This document shows positions 47,106 to 59,156 of a stretch of DNA of 64,000 bases, piece after piece. The position numbers and the translations under genes were made by a program. Origin of the DNA: Amborella trichopoda (lineage: Eukaryota; Streptophyta; Magnoliopsida; Amborellales; Amborellaceae). Location of the stretch: positions 2,938,381 through 3,002,380 of the forward strand of contig NW_006497735.1 in NCBI RefSeq assembly GCF_000471905.2. The letters are read 5' to 3'. The notes beneath the pieces were generated by a model. The model ran no database searches. It had not been told where the DNA came from and was given only the letters and a program-made list of their open reading frames with translations. Numbering within the stretch: the first letter of the stretch is position 1; each line of letters opens with the position of its first letter.

Positions 47106-47919
47106 ATTTTTGGATAAAGCCTCAATTTTAACTAGCAAGAAGGGCAAGTTGAGCCCGTGCTCGGTAACTCAAGTTGAGGAGACAAAGATCATCTTTCGAC
47201 TGGTCCCCATCGCTTTAAGCTCGATAATCTGCTATGTTCCTGTCACTCTGTTGCTAACACTAACAGTTCAACAAGGAAACACAATGAACAAGAAGGTAGG
47301 GAGGATACATATCTCTCCAGCATCCCTCTTCTTTATCCCTATAACCTTTCAAATGTTAATCTTATTTCTTTACGACCGTTTCATTATGCCTTTTGGCCGA
47401 AGGCTCATAAAAGATGGGTCTGGCATCACAAGCTTGAAACGCGTTGGGTTGGGCTACTTCACAACTACAATTTCAATGTGTCTGGCTGCGATGATTGAGA
47501 AGAAGAGGAAGCAAGTGGCCATTGAGCATGGTATGGTGGAGGCCACTACTGGGATCCCCATGTCTGTGTTGTGGCTAGGGTTCCAATTCTTTGTATTGGG
47601 GATTTTTGATGCAACTAGCTTTGTGGGGCTGTTGGAGTTCTTCAACAGTGAAGTCTCCAAGGGGATGAAGTCATTAGGCACTGCAATCTTCTGGTGCATT
47701 CTTGGTTTGGGATCTTTGTTGGGTTCATTTCTTGTTCATTTGGTCAATCAGTTCACTAGGCATTCCCAAGGTGAGGGGTGGTTAGGGGGTAACAACTTAA
47801 ACAAGAATCATTTAGATAGGTTTTATTGGCTCCTTGCTCTGATAGGCTTCATTAGCTTTATCAATTATCTTTGGTGGGCTTTGCAATACTCATCTAGACA
47901 ATTTTATACCAGGGTTTAA
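47106..47919 (+). CDS. NPF: NPF copy 2 exon 5 (helices 7-12), intact
   Basis: 814 nt from acceptor TTAG to TAA 47917-47919, fully open. It starts FLDKASIL, then RLVPIALSSIICYVPVTLLL (helix 7), VQQGNTMNKKVGRIHISPAS, YDRFIMPFGRR, SFVGLLEFFNSEVSKGMKSL and the final YSSRQFYTRV. It is the reference for reading the damage in copies 1 and 3. Confidence 0.92.
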
Positions 47920-49133
47920 GTTGGTATGATGCTTTGCATTATGTTTTTTTTCTAATGTTCTTTTTACTCTTCTTCTCAAATATTCTCAGTCTTCTTTGAA
48001 TATGGCAATTTAGGATTCAATAAGAGCACATGAATTTATGCAATTTCCATTTTTATTTCTTTTACCACTCCCTTAATGGAGTATTGTCATCAAGTCAAAT
48101 AATGCTAATGGTTGTGAGACTACTTCCATACTAATTAATACATGCCTGAATTTATCCTTGCAATCAAAAGAAAAAAAAGAAAGAAGGAAAATAAGAAGAA
48201 AAGCGAATTGGACACTCAAGAACCAATAAGATATTTTAATTTGTAAATATCCATAGTTTAGCACCTACCCTATGATATTTATGATGAAACCCAAAGCAGC
48301 ATATGATACAAATAAAGGTAATTCTATGACTTCTTATATTAAACTAAAACCATCTAATGATTAACAAGAACCCAAACAATGGGTGCGGTGATCTACACCC
48401 AAATATGTCATAAAATGATTGAAAAAGAACTTGCTTGTCGATTTCTTTTACAGACACCATTTGACACAGGTGACGTATGATTATTTTCAAAAGAAAATTG
48501 GATTATGAGTTCCCAAACATTCCTCGCATTGTCAAAAAATGGATGTTCAATCTTGTGATGGTTTTCTCTTTCATGCACGTACAATATGTGATCTGAATTT
48601 TATTTTATCGAAAAGTATGCAAAGAGACAATTTATTTTTAGCACAAGGAGGTCACAATCATTATTGTCCTTAGGATTTTAAATTAGGTGGTTGTGAGCAT
48701 GTCATTGACTCGACTAAAAGTTAAAAAAGTAAAAAAAAATAAAAAAAATAAAAATTCTCGATCTTCATGAAACACCTCAAGCTATCTAATTTGACATTTA
48801 ATGGCTATCAGTGATTGTGACATCCTTGTAGGAAAGATAAATGGTCTTATAGAATACAATCCCTTATATTGGTTGCAAGGTAGAAAAGATCACATCCCCA
48901 AAAATTTTGGTCCTAAAAATACTATTAGATGAGTTATACCCTAGGTAGTAAATTGACATATGCTCCCTAAGGGGCACGAAAACTTTTTGCAGCTTTATAA
49001 TTATGGTAGTTGATTATATGAGGGGCAAGCTTTCTATGCTTCCCTTACAGCATAAAAGGTATATCCTCCCCTTTATCCAACCATCCATTCTGAATGGAGG
49101 GTTAAGATTGTCCCAATCACAATGTCACATCTC
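47920..49133. other. 3' flank of NPF copy 2 and intergenic DNA
   Basis: Aligns with the copy 1 flank to about 48410. At 48450-48590 a minus-strand reading HPFFDNARNVWELI hints at a LINE C-terminal remnant; too short to call firmly. Confidence 0.35.
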
Positions 49134-49153
49134 NNNNNNNNNNNNNNNNNNNN
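49134..49153. other. Assembly gap of 20 N
   Basis: Short placeholder gap in AT-rich DNA left of the orphan promoter; real size unknown. Confidence 0.99.
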
Positions 49154-49299
49154 TTCCTCTATTAAACTTGCACTAACAAAAAATATTTACAAATTTTTTT
49201 TTCAATAAAATAAAATAACTAAAATACCCTTGATTATTATGAAATAACATCTCCATGAACATTTCATATTCTTCTAGCACTGTATGTTATTTCATAGTG

Positions 49300-49877
49300 A
49301 ACCTTTGTGAGCCTTCATGAACCTTTGGGAATGGCATACCTACTTTGAAAACATTAAAATTATAAAATTTCAGGAGCATGCTTATGTGCTCATTTTTAAT
49401 ATCTAACACGAAATGAACTATAGAAGGGTCGTAACCCGGTGCTAGTTTCGCCTAAGCAAGGTCAGAGGAGGAGTGGGCTGGCCTTTGACTTATGCACAAA
49501 CTGGCTGCTCTCATAACTCAAAATGACGCTTTTGCGCTAGCTACCCAAGCTTTTTACCGTAAGTGACACCCCTTCTAATACGAAATGTACTAGATACGAT
49601 GTAAATTGCTCAACCCTAAGATGCTCTTATTAATATTTATTTAGATTAATCATAAGATTTCAAGACGAAAGTCGTCTCTTTTTATGTGGCGAATAAATAA
49701 TCTACCAAACTTTAAAAACCCATTATCTTGAGGACCAAGTTGCATTAGGCATAAATACAACACGTTTCCAAGTGCCAGGCAGAAAAGTCTCAAGTCCTCA
49801 TCATTCTCTCCTTATTATATTTGGTCCCAACCATGCTCTAGCACTGCACCTTCTAACCTAATCATCTTCCTTAAGGG
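49300..49877 (+). promoter_or_regulatory. Orphan copy of the NPF upstream region, no gene attached
   Basis: Matches 22860-23430 upstream of copy 1 closely, including the TATA-like CATAAATAC, AACACGTTTCCAAGTGCCA and the stretch ending CTAACCTAATCATCTTCCTTAA. It stops about 20 bp before where the ATG would be and meets GGGTCTGTTTGAC, which looks like a transposon end. A 154-bp insertion sits inside it (49421-49574). Confidence 0.75.
49421..49574 (-). mobile_element. SINE-like insertion in the orphan promoter
   Basis: 154 bp, more GC-rich than its surroundings, absent from the copy 1 and copy 2 promoters. It is flanked by 18-bp direct repeats with two mismatches (49403-49420 and 49575-49592), the length expected for LINE-driven retroposition. 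Read on the minus strand its 3' part contains GCACCGGGTTACGACCC, similar in style to plant SINE tails. No convincing pol III A and B boxes and no long poly-A are seen. Confidence 0.45.
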
Positions 49878-52800
49878 TCTGTTTGACAAAATAAAATTTT
49901 AATATTCAGATTTAAAAAAATTGAATAAGAGCATTGTTGGCTTTTCATTTATTTGAATTATGTATTATTCTGCTATTCATTTTTTTGGCCAGTTTGATTA
50001 TCTAGTCATATTTCAGAATTTTATTAGATAAGAACATTTTGAATATTTGGTCGACAAAAATATACTTTATTGATTTCTACTTGGAAAAGTCCTTCATGAG
50101 TCAGCGGGTGCAAGACCCTGCTGACTCACTAACATCCATCTTTAAGATGGACGTTGTAAAAAAATTCACATGGTTTTAATTTTTTTCTAAAAAAAATCAC
50201 ATTTTAGATATCAAAAAATTTATTTTATTTTTCATGTTAATAATCATCTTAACCTAGATCATGAATCCCTAAAATTTTAGATTAAAAATCCATTTCTAAG
50301 ATGTTTTAAGAGGGTCGCATTAGTCTTTCTTTCATTGGTATTAGAGCTATTGATACTTAATGTCATTAGTTGTCTTTCTCTTTATTGAGTCTAGATCAAA
50401 CTTAAAAATGAGATATAAGAAAGTTAATGACTTTTGTGATCACATAATACACCCATGGTTAAGAATTATTGGAATATTTAAACAACGAAAAAAAAGTACT
50501 ATGCAGAATGAGTATTCTGGGCTATTTTGGAGGAGTGATATAAAGAAGATAATGATGCATTTTTCTATTGCATACTTCATTGATATTATGTATCTTTGCG
50601 AGTAGGATCTATCTACAAAACTTTAGTAGGAGATCCTTAGGGAATTGAGAGTTATGGCCTCATCAATGAAAGGTGTCAGTTCTGACCTTCCAAAATCTAA
50701 GAACTGTCCTTTGAGTTTCGTAATTTTTCTTACATATCATATGACTTTATTTCTAGCTAAACTTTTACTATAAATCATAAAATTGAGTCTAAATTTAAAC
50801 AAAAATAGTTTCATCAAGAATTCCTTGTGGTTTGAAAGATATGATTTATTTATTGAATGGTGAGCAAGTGCTATTTTCTGCAACAAAAACTATTTACATA
50901 ACTTAGAAGTCATGATTTTATTTCCTTTCTTAACAAAATGTTTTATGGTCCACGCTAAGTTTTTAAACTTGCATTTGAGTATATTTTCTAATAAAATTTA
51001 TTTGAGAGAGAAATATCTACGGGAAGCGAGGAATAAAAATTTTGGATTGAAGGGAAGTCATCTTAAATTTTCTGCAATTTGGTATGGTGTTCATTGAGAC
51101 ATGAATATCTATATTTATCAAGCCTACTTAACAGAGGGATATGATGCTTGTGGAAACATCTGTGTTACTATTATGTATCTACTTTAAAACAAAATTTGTT
51201 TGAAAGGGAAACTACATGAGGGTAGAGACAAAAGATAATTTTATTAGATAGTATTCAACCTAGAATTCTGCAGTATGATTTATTTTATAATATGAATATC
51301 ACTTATTTATTTCTCTAAAGAAATGTATTATTAGGGATTCACATTATGAAGTTATGATTTATTTTGATTCTACTTTTCAACACAAAATATTTTATGAAAA
51401 AATTCTTTGAGGATTGAGATAAACAAATTTTTTATTGAGAGATGCTCAACCTGATTTTCTACTGAAAAAATTGTATTATGATGTAAATGTTACTAAAATG
51501 ATGACTCACTAAATGGTATGATTTAGGGATGGAACTGATCACTATTTGATGTTTTTGAGTCTATTTCAATACTTTAAAGGATTCGGAGATAAACTCTTTA
51601 TGAGTTGAGAGATAACATATTTTTATCATGGGATTCTCACGTTCTATTATGCAGTAAATTAAAAGAGTTGTCATGATAAGACACATCTTTGGATTCCTAA
51701 TTATAGAAACCTTTTTAGGGCCCATTTTAAAAAAATTTATAGTGTGCGATGAATATGGTTTATTATAGTAAACTTTAGAGAGATGTAATACAAAGTTAGC
51801 TATATATGACACTCTATATGAAGAGTTTTCGATCTACGAACATTATAAAGCAGAATAAACACAATACCTATAAAAATATTTGGTTTCTTCAAGATGAAGG
51901 GATACATAGAGAGACTTGGTGGTAGCAAAAAAATGCTAAAGATCAGTGGGAGAATCAAATTTGTGATATTTGAAATGATTGAATGAAGAAGAGAATTTCT
52001 TCACGATGTGAGATAGGGAGAATCCAAGTGCCGAAGAGATGGACACTTCGTGACATGTGAAACCAATGACCAATATATTATCCATCAGTTGTGTGCTCTT
52101 CCAAGATCACAAAAGCTTGTTAAACAAGCAAAAGCAATGAATTAAGAAAGCCCAAGTACCACATTACATAGTTTTGAGGTATGAAATCTATCTCACATTA
52201 TATAGTAAGGTCATATACGGAAAGATGATTCAATAACTTTTTAATTTTACGTTTGATATGCTTTGATTATATTTTGGCTAATTATTTTATGAATATGTAT
52301 GGAGTGTATAGACATTAAGTGATGAGTGCTAACAAATTTGAAAGAGCCGATTTATGAATATCAAGTATTTTAGTGTCTCATTATGCTAGAGTATGAACTA
52401 CTTAAGGTAGTAATACACATGGAGATGTGATTTGATTAAGGGCTTTGAGCCCTAAGGATGAAATATGAGAGATAGATATGATTCATTCAAATATGTAAGC
52501 ATGAATTGAGTGTTCTGATGAAACTCGATCTTAGTGACCATCCTCCCAATAATGTCTATAATTTGTGATGATGATTTCTTGATAAATTCTCCATATTTCT
52601 CAAAAAGGAAATACGTTATCAAGGCTTTAATAATCATCCTTTAGTAATGCTTTATTTTAGATAAAATTATAAGATGATATATATGATTTGTTTTTGTGGC
52701 CATGAACTTGATTTGGTAGGAAATTAAAGGTGAATGCGATAAAATGATTTATAAAAACTAAGCATGTATTTTAAAATTAAATTGGATGATTTGATAAAAA

Positions 52801-52913
52801 CTTAATTCGATGAATATGGTTTTGAGAAAACCACATAGTCTTGCAAGATCTACTAGGTCTTTATGAAAATTATTATAAACCGCAATACTATTATCTAAAT
52901 ATTGCTTGTGAAT

Positions 52914-52915
52914 GC

Positions 52916-52966
<51 letters not shown>
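52914..52966. repeat. (TA)n(CA)n compound microsatellite
   Basis: About 11 TA units pass directly into about 15 CA units. Confidence 0.95.
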
Positions 52967-53340
52967 AAGTCAATAGTTTTTTTTTTTTATTAAAGAGAAA
53001 AGCATTGTGTCTTGAAGGTAGTTATAAAAATGGGTGAAAAATTGTCATGCACTGGTTTTTAATTACCAATATGCATTGACCCATGTTTCTAGTTATTTAA
53101 AATCCTCGATTACCTGAGACCTTGAACCATAGGGAATGTTGTAGGAAGGTCATTTTGCTAAGCTTCCTTGACACATGTTGTGTTGATTAGATAACTTGGT
53201 TTGTATGGATTTACTACTAAGATGACTAGTATGGTTGAACCTTTGTAGTTCATGAAAGTTTTGCATATTGTGAAATGAACGAGTATTGAATTACTTATTA
53301 CATAAGAATATTGAGAATGTATATGTCATACATGTAATAA

Positions 53341-53751
53341 TTGAGTGGGAGCTGCTACAATCCCACATTTCTTTTAGCTGCTTGGAAATTAAGATATATA
53401 GATGCAAGCTATCTGACGAATTCAAATGATGCGAAGTCTACATCTGGATATATGTTTATACTTGGAGAGGGTATAATTTCTTGGAAATCAAAGAAACAGG
53501 ATTTAGTAGAATTATCTACCATGAAGGCAGAATATGTGGCATACTATTTGGTTGCCAATGAGGTTGTATGGATTAAGAAATCTCTTAATCAACTTGATTT
53601 TCACCTTATACGTTGTGAGACAGTAATGATTTTATATGACAACACGACGTTGATATGTATGTCAATGGAGCCACGATTCCATAAGAACTCTAGACATATA
53701 AAATCATGCTTTTGTCATCTGAGGAATGATGTGAGATTGAGAAAGATCTAG
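53341..53751 (+). pseudogene. Copia RNase H domain
   Basis: Reads RYIDASYLTNSNDAKSTSGY (D of Y.DAD), ISWKSKKQDLVELSTMKAEY (catalytic E), EVVWIKKSLNQLDF, LYDNTTLICMS (DNT) and RHIKSCFCHLR. 136 codons without a stop. The second half of the usual HIDxxxHFIRE end is altered. Confidence 0.85.
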
Positions 53752-53760
53752 ATAAACTAA

Positions 53761-56611
53761 ATATTCTAGTGGAAGCACCTGCTAATATTTGACAGGCCAG
53801 ATGGAGCAACAGACTATAATGTTGTTCACCCATAGAACCAGATGTGTGGTGTTGGTTGTATGGCTATAGATGAGAGCTGCTTGTTTGAAGAACTCCTTTG
53901 AGCTGCTTCTATAAGTCATTTTGTAAAAAGGTTGATGACGAAAGCCATGATTAATGTATTGAGAGTGAATAAATGAAAAATACTTGAGAGATAGATTGTA
54001 ATTGGGAGAGAGCGATGGGGATGAGAGAAAGTGAGGAAGAGAGAATGCAAGGGCTCCAAAGGCCAAGCAGGAGATGTTCAGAGAGTGTGACCATTAAAAG
54101 CTTTATGAGTATTTGTAAAATGAAGTGATATAGTGGAACATGAACTCAGTGAGAGTGTGGTCCCTCGTGAACCATGCTAAGCAAACGATGTTTGTTGATA
54201 CCATACTGAGCTTAACCAGTCGGTTGGAATAAACCTATATTATATGGGCATAGAAAACTATCTGATAAGGGTTCTAATAGGTTATCCCTTGATGAGGTCG
54301 GAGTATGCCTGGATGAGTGAGCCGAGGGACAGTGTGACCTTAGTGTGTGATGGTGGCCTTCATAAACGGGGGCCAAAGCTTCATCCGCGAGCCATTACAC
54401 GGCATACATAATGAAAGCCGTTTCGGGAAAGCGAACCACCTTTTAGGGTGAAGCTTATGCATGTGTGAGAGATACCCCTACGCATCATATGATCTATAGT
54501 TGCATCAAGTCTATGTGACCTTGATACGTCTTTAGGGAAAAACCTGAAATCCACAAATTGGAATTACGACCTCTTAGCTCATATGGCTAGACTTTGGTGA
54601 CCCACTAATGAACCCCTGCATGGACTATGGATAATGGGAAACGCTAGGTCGGTTTGATACAATAAGTGTGGATCGTAGTCCAAAGTTGACGGTGGAGTGC
54701 CCCATTGTTTATTTATTTAATTCCTAAACCATATGAGTCATTTTCCCATCTAATGAATTTCATTATGTTTGTTTTAATGATACATGATTTTTAGAATTAT
54801 TATTTGAAGTTTTCTAGATCTCTAGATATTTTATTTATCAAATTTGGATTTATAAAAGCAAATATATTGATTTTAGATTGATTTAAATATTCAAATTTGA
54901 TTTTAGGGATTTTTAAAAATCATATAATTAATTTTAATAATTTTAATATTGCATGGGAGGCCCAATATGTTAATAGACGCACCATTGCATGTGGGTGGGG
55001 CCCGTGAAGTACCACCTAGGGTGACACATCCCAGCCTAATGAAACTTTCCTTGTGTTAGTTCAAGCTTTGGCTTGAAGAGAAAGCTTTGAAGTGTTTTAG
55101 AAAGATTTTGCCTTGAAAAAGCTTTTAAAGGATTTTTGAAAAGCATGAGAAGGCTTGTACATAATTTTGGCACCTCAAGAGACCCAAAGGGGCACACCTA
55201 CTCTCTCATCTTGGATATTTCTCTCATGGTGGTTCTCTCAACCCTCTCATGATCTCTCATCTCATTGAGGTTTTAGACTCTAGGGTCGTGGTAGAAAAGA
55301 GAAGTATTTCTCTCAAACTAGATTGCTAAAAGGATTCACCTAAGGGTTTGGAGATGATAGCAGCACTTCGTAGAGTCATGACTCCATTGTATAAAGAACT
55401 CAAAACCGAATTTTGGAGAAAGAGGTAAATTATGGTAACATATGGAGATACCTTGATTATGTAGTAGACTAAACACCTAAAGCTTCATTAGAAATTCAAG
55501 GAAATTTTTGGCAGCTGAAGACTGGTGTGTGTTACCTGAAGAAGTATCCAAGATGGTTTTGGACATGGATTGAGCATTTTTCAGGGATTCAAGAGAAATA
55601 TCCATTGATGCTAAAACAATGGTCATGGTGAGTGGGTTTGGAGTGGGAAAGGCAGTTTTCATGAGAGAGCTTTCACAGGTTGTTGAGTACTGAGTGGAAT
55701 TGCCAGCCGATTGAATAAGGGAGGGAAGGGCATTGGGAGATTTTGGCTTGGGTTAAAAAAAAACAGAGTTTTGGTCTTGAGTAGGGGATATTCCAAGTGT
55801 TTAATAAAAGGTTGAGGTGGTTACTATAGGTAAAAGGTAAGTAAAAAAATCACCATTTGTTTGAAAATTTTCCTATGAGATAACTCTTTTCTACCGAAGT
55901 TTGAGTGAATTTTCAACCTATAGGGGAGAGAGGGGTGATGAAGGAGGAAAAGTTAAGAAAAAATATATAAAAGGGGTGTTAGGAGAACGAGACTTTGACC
56001 AGTACCATCCCGAAATTGGATTCGGTCCAGATTGATTCCCATCCAGATTGCAAAACGTTGGTGTTATAAATACTACTATAACAACATACACTTTTATCGG
56101 ATCCACGCATTGCCATTATATTTCATTACAGTTAGGATTAACAGAGCTCCGAAGCTCTTTGTTTGATAGGAAAAATGGAAATATTTTGACTTTTTGCCCA
56201 ATTCGAGGTAAGCGTTCCAATGTAGTTTTGAAAGTTAAAAATAAAATTTTGAATTAAATGTCATAGCTAGGAATTTTTTAAAAATAATTCAATTTACATG
56301 ATATATTATCAAAAGTGTATTATAATGGGAGTACTTTTCTAAAGGGAAAGTATATAATGAGACCATTTACCATTGGTACAAGGTGGTGACAATTGATCTT
56401 GACCACGGGCTATAATATTGGGTGGCTGCAGCTATTTTATTGATCAAGCTCAAAGTCCAATGAGTTTTTCTTGAACTTTGTGACACATCCAAGCCATCAG
56501 ATTTCACATCAGATGGTTGTAAGTAATTGTGACCTCCATGTATGAAAAATAAATGGTCTCATTGTATAAAATCCCTTTCTAAAAGTCGCATGGCTATGTT
56601 TTACCGAATTG
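53761..56611. other. Unresolved repeat-like DNA
   Basis: More GC-balanced than its surroundings, no open frame of note, CTCTCA-rich at 55195-55320. It may be LTR or leader sequence of a retroelement, but no matching second copy is in the window. Confidence 0.35.
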
Positions 56612-56622
56612 TTAATACCAAT

Positions 56623-57003
56623 CAGTTTTCGATTGCACAAACGGGTCACCCAGGCATGGGCCTGGTCGGAGTTATCCATAATCGGTCTGCGATAAGAAAA
56701 ATATAAAACAAATCTCAAAAAATATAAAAAATATATTTAAAGTATAATTAAACAAAATACATCCAAATGAGATTAAAAAAAAGGATTTGGAAAAATCAAT
56801 TTGTGCCCGTTATTTTAAAAATAATAAAATAATAATAATAATATAAAAATAAGTATTTGTATCAAAATACTTCCCAATCTTTTCCAAAACAATAGAAACA
56901 TTTAAAAAACTTATCCGGCCACAGCCAATGGTTGGTTCCGAGTAACCAGGCTGATTGAAGTAAACGGGCCGGTTCCGATTCAACTCGGCTGGGTTGTCGA
57001 ACA
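56623..57003 (-). mobile_element. AT-cored dispersed repeat, copy 3
   Basis: Minus orientation; the core matches copy 1 in reverse. Flanked by TTAATACCAAT on both sides (56612-56622 and 57004-57014). Confidence 0.65.
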
Positions 57004-57014
57004 TTAATACCAAT

Positions 57015-58029
57015 ACATTACAATAACAACAATAATGGTGAGAGAGAGAGCTCTTGGCTGATAGTGAAAGAGAGTGAGAGAGACCTCTTCAAGAGAGATG
57101 ACGAGTCATATGTTCATGCGAGACAAATAAGAAATGGGAACAGAAAATATTCTTTATTATTGATGCAGAATGGATTCAGTATTTTTTATTCTTTACAAAT
57201 TTTTGTGGATTTTTTTTTTTTTATGAGTTTGTTTTTTTTTTTTTTTATTTGGGTTAAGTTTTTAGAAATATAATTAGTATGGTCTTTTTTGTTTAGTTTG
57301 ATAAATACTATATTTTAGGAAGTACTTTTTTTTAGGTGGGATAAGTCCTTTTTTTTTTCTTTACATGATTTACTTTAGGAAAGTCTGGGTTTGGTCTTTT
57401 ATGATAAGGATGTGTAAGCTTAGTCCTATATGATAAGAGTGTCGCTTATTGTTTGAAAATAAAAGGTAAGTTTTTTAAAAAGTAATCATTTGGAGGAAGA
57501 AAAGTTTGAAAATATGAAGGAGACATGTAGGGGTAAAGCTTGAGGTGAAAGAAAGTTTGATCTTTTGCAGATCGTGTAGAGAGAAAGAGAGTGTGCTCTT
57601 TTGTGGGTTATCTTTTTCTTCCATCTGGTGCTTGTGGGAGAGTAGTCGAGGACTCGGATCTGAACATTTTGCTGTCTTCTTGCTGATTTCTTCTCTTATT
57701 TTTTCTCTCTATCCGTAAATTTTCAACTGCGTCAATTAATTTCTCAAAGCACATTTTTCCATAATCACATGCCTAGTAATTCCATTTTCCCTTAGTGGAA
57801 TCCACCTTGTTTGGAAGCATGCGAACAATAATTACGTGTAAACGGGGACTTCTATTAAACAGGAGTCCAACATTGCACAGTCCCTCTAATTCAACTAGCT
57901 CAATGATACTCATTCTCGAATGTAAAGTCAGTTCGAGCTCCTGTCCATCCGTTCCCTCAAGTAAAACCCAGATCAGAGAGATTTATATGAAGGACCCGGT
58001 TTCTATAAGACCAAGCTAGTGTTCGCAAA
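57015..58029. other. Intergenic, GAGA-rich then T-rich
   Basis: GAGAGA block at 57040-57085 and long T runs at 57208-57245 and 57340. No gene recognised. Confidence 0.5.
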
Positions 58030-58515
58030 ATCGAATCGGAACAGTTAACCAGATATGAGGTTGGAAGCAATTTAACCGACCTAATCGGTAAACTAGTTGA
58101 TTCAACTATTCTAGCCAGGCAAGTCCCGGTACAGTCAAAATATTGTTGTAAAAATAAAAAAAGATACAAAAAAATCTACTAAAATATGAAAAACATATAA
58201 ATAATGATTAAAATAAAACACTTTCAAATAAAGCTGAAAATTGATGAAAAAAATTGATTTTAAACGTGCCTAAGGGTACTTTTTAAATTTTTCAAAAAAG
58301 ATGGAAAAATATAAAAGTGAGTACTAATGACCAAAAAAATTTATAATCTTTACCATAATGTAAAAAATAGATTACAAATCATATTCCTTATTTTTGAGAT
58401 TTTATATACATTTTTTGAGTTTGTTTTTAAAATACCGGTCGATCATCAAAACCACCCTAAATCAGACCCGGCCAGTGGACGGTTCTGATCGAACTTGGTG
58501 TTTACTGGTTAGATC
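58030..58515 (-). mobile_element. AT-cored dispersed repeat, copy 4
   Basis: Contains GCCAGGCAAGTCCCGG and TTATTTTTGAGATTTTATATA, reverse of copy 1's ends and core. Borders approximate. Confidence 0.6.
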
Positions 58516-59156
58516 GTATAGTTTTTCTAACATGGGGCCAAGCCCGCATATGTTGAAATGCGGGCCTATTAATAAATTTATTTTTGAGATGGATTTTTGG
58601 ACTTAATTTTTAAAGACATGTAATCTTTAACATGGAGATCATGAATATGAAAAAATAAATAAAGTTTAAAATCGAAAACTAATAATTCTAGTAAGAAAAC
58701 ATTTTAAACGTTAGTTTCTATTGGTTTTAGATCGAACACCTACTTGCATTCATCTTTAAGATGGATTACACTTTTTGGACCGCATATGTAATCATGCGGT
58801 CCAGCTCGCATGAAACAATTTTCCTTATAGAATTCTTTTTCTTTTTGAAATGTAACCTCTTGAACGTGATGACAAAAAAAAAAAAATATGAAAGAAAGAA
58901 AATCAAATCGGATTTTATATGTACGTGAAAATATAATATCCCAATATTGGACAAGGACGGTTCGATGCTCAGATAATAAGATGCAAGTATTGAACTACAA
59001 ATTTAATTCTTAAAAATTATTATTAGATAATTTTTAGCTGGATCCAAAATTTCAGATAAAAAGTCTCCCAAGTATTTCTTTTACCCGACATAATAAGTGT
59101 ACAGTATGCCCCCACGGGAGCATACTATTTGTGCCCTTATCGTAAATTCCCCCTAA
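58516..59156. other. Intergenic with a short palindrome
   Basis: AGTATGCCCCC-AC-GGGAGCATACT at 59103-59127 is a compact version of the 40142 hairpin. Otherwise nothing. Confidence 0.55.

Larger units (their letters stand above)
41261..47919 (+). pseudogene. NPF: NPF (NRT1/PTR family) transporter, tandem copy 2, single premature TAG in exon 2
   Basis: Same five-exon gene as copy 1: 41261-41348, 41484-41701, 42268-42708, 43393-43517, 47106-47919. The joined exons are 1686 nt, which would give 561 residues, normal for an NPF transporter. Every splice site is GT-AG except intron 3 (GC-AG). The one clear lesion is TAG at 41540-41542 (codon 49), where copy 1 has TAC for tyrosine of the VTYL motif at the end of helix 1. 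A second oddity is glutamate in LFEGFLSD where the family has LxGGFxxD. All later exons are open. It may be a young pseudogene, a null allele, or restart at the in-frame ATG at 41555, which would lose helix 1. Exon 4 and exon 5 sequences remain very close to copy 1, so decay is recent. Confidence 0.85.
34115..48410 (+). repeat. Segmental duplication unit 2 (contains NPF copy 2)
   Basis: The counterpart of 21700-29520. It is longer because of an LTR-element nest (34322-37565), several MITEs and a longer intron 4. Confidence 0.8.
50337..53760 (+). mobile_element. Copia relic, + strand, from primer site to RNase H
   Basis: TTGGTATTAGAGC at about 50335 resembles a copia primer-binding site, FKMKGYIERLGG-like reading near 51890 hints at gag, and a full RNase H domain follows at 53341-53751. 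The middle is AT-rich and decayed. LTR borders could not be fixed. Confidence 0.5.
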
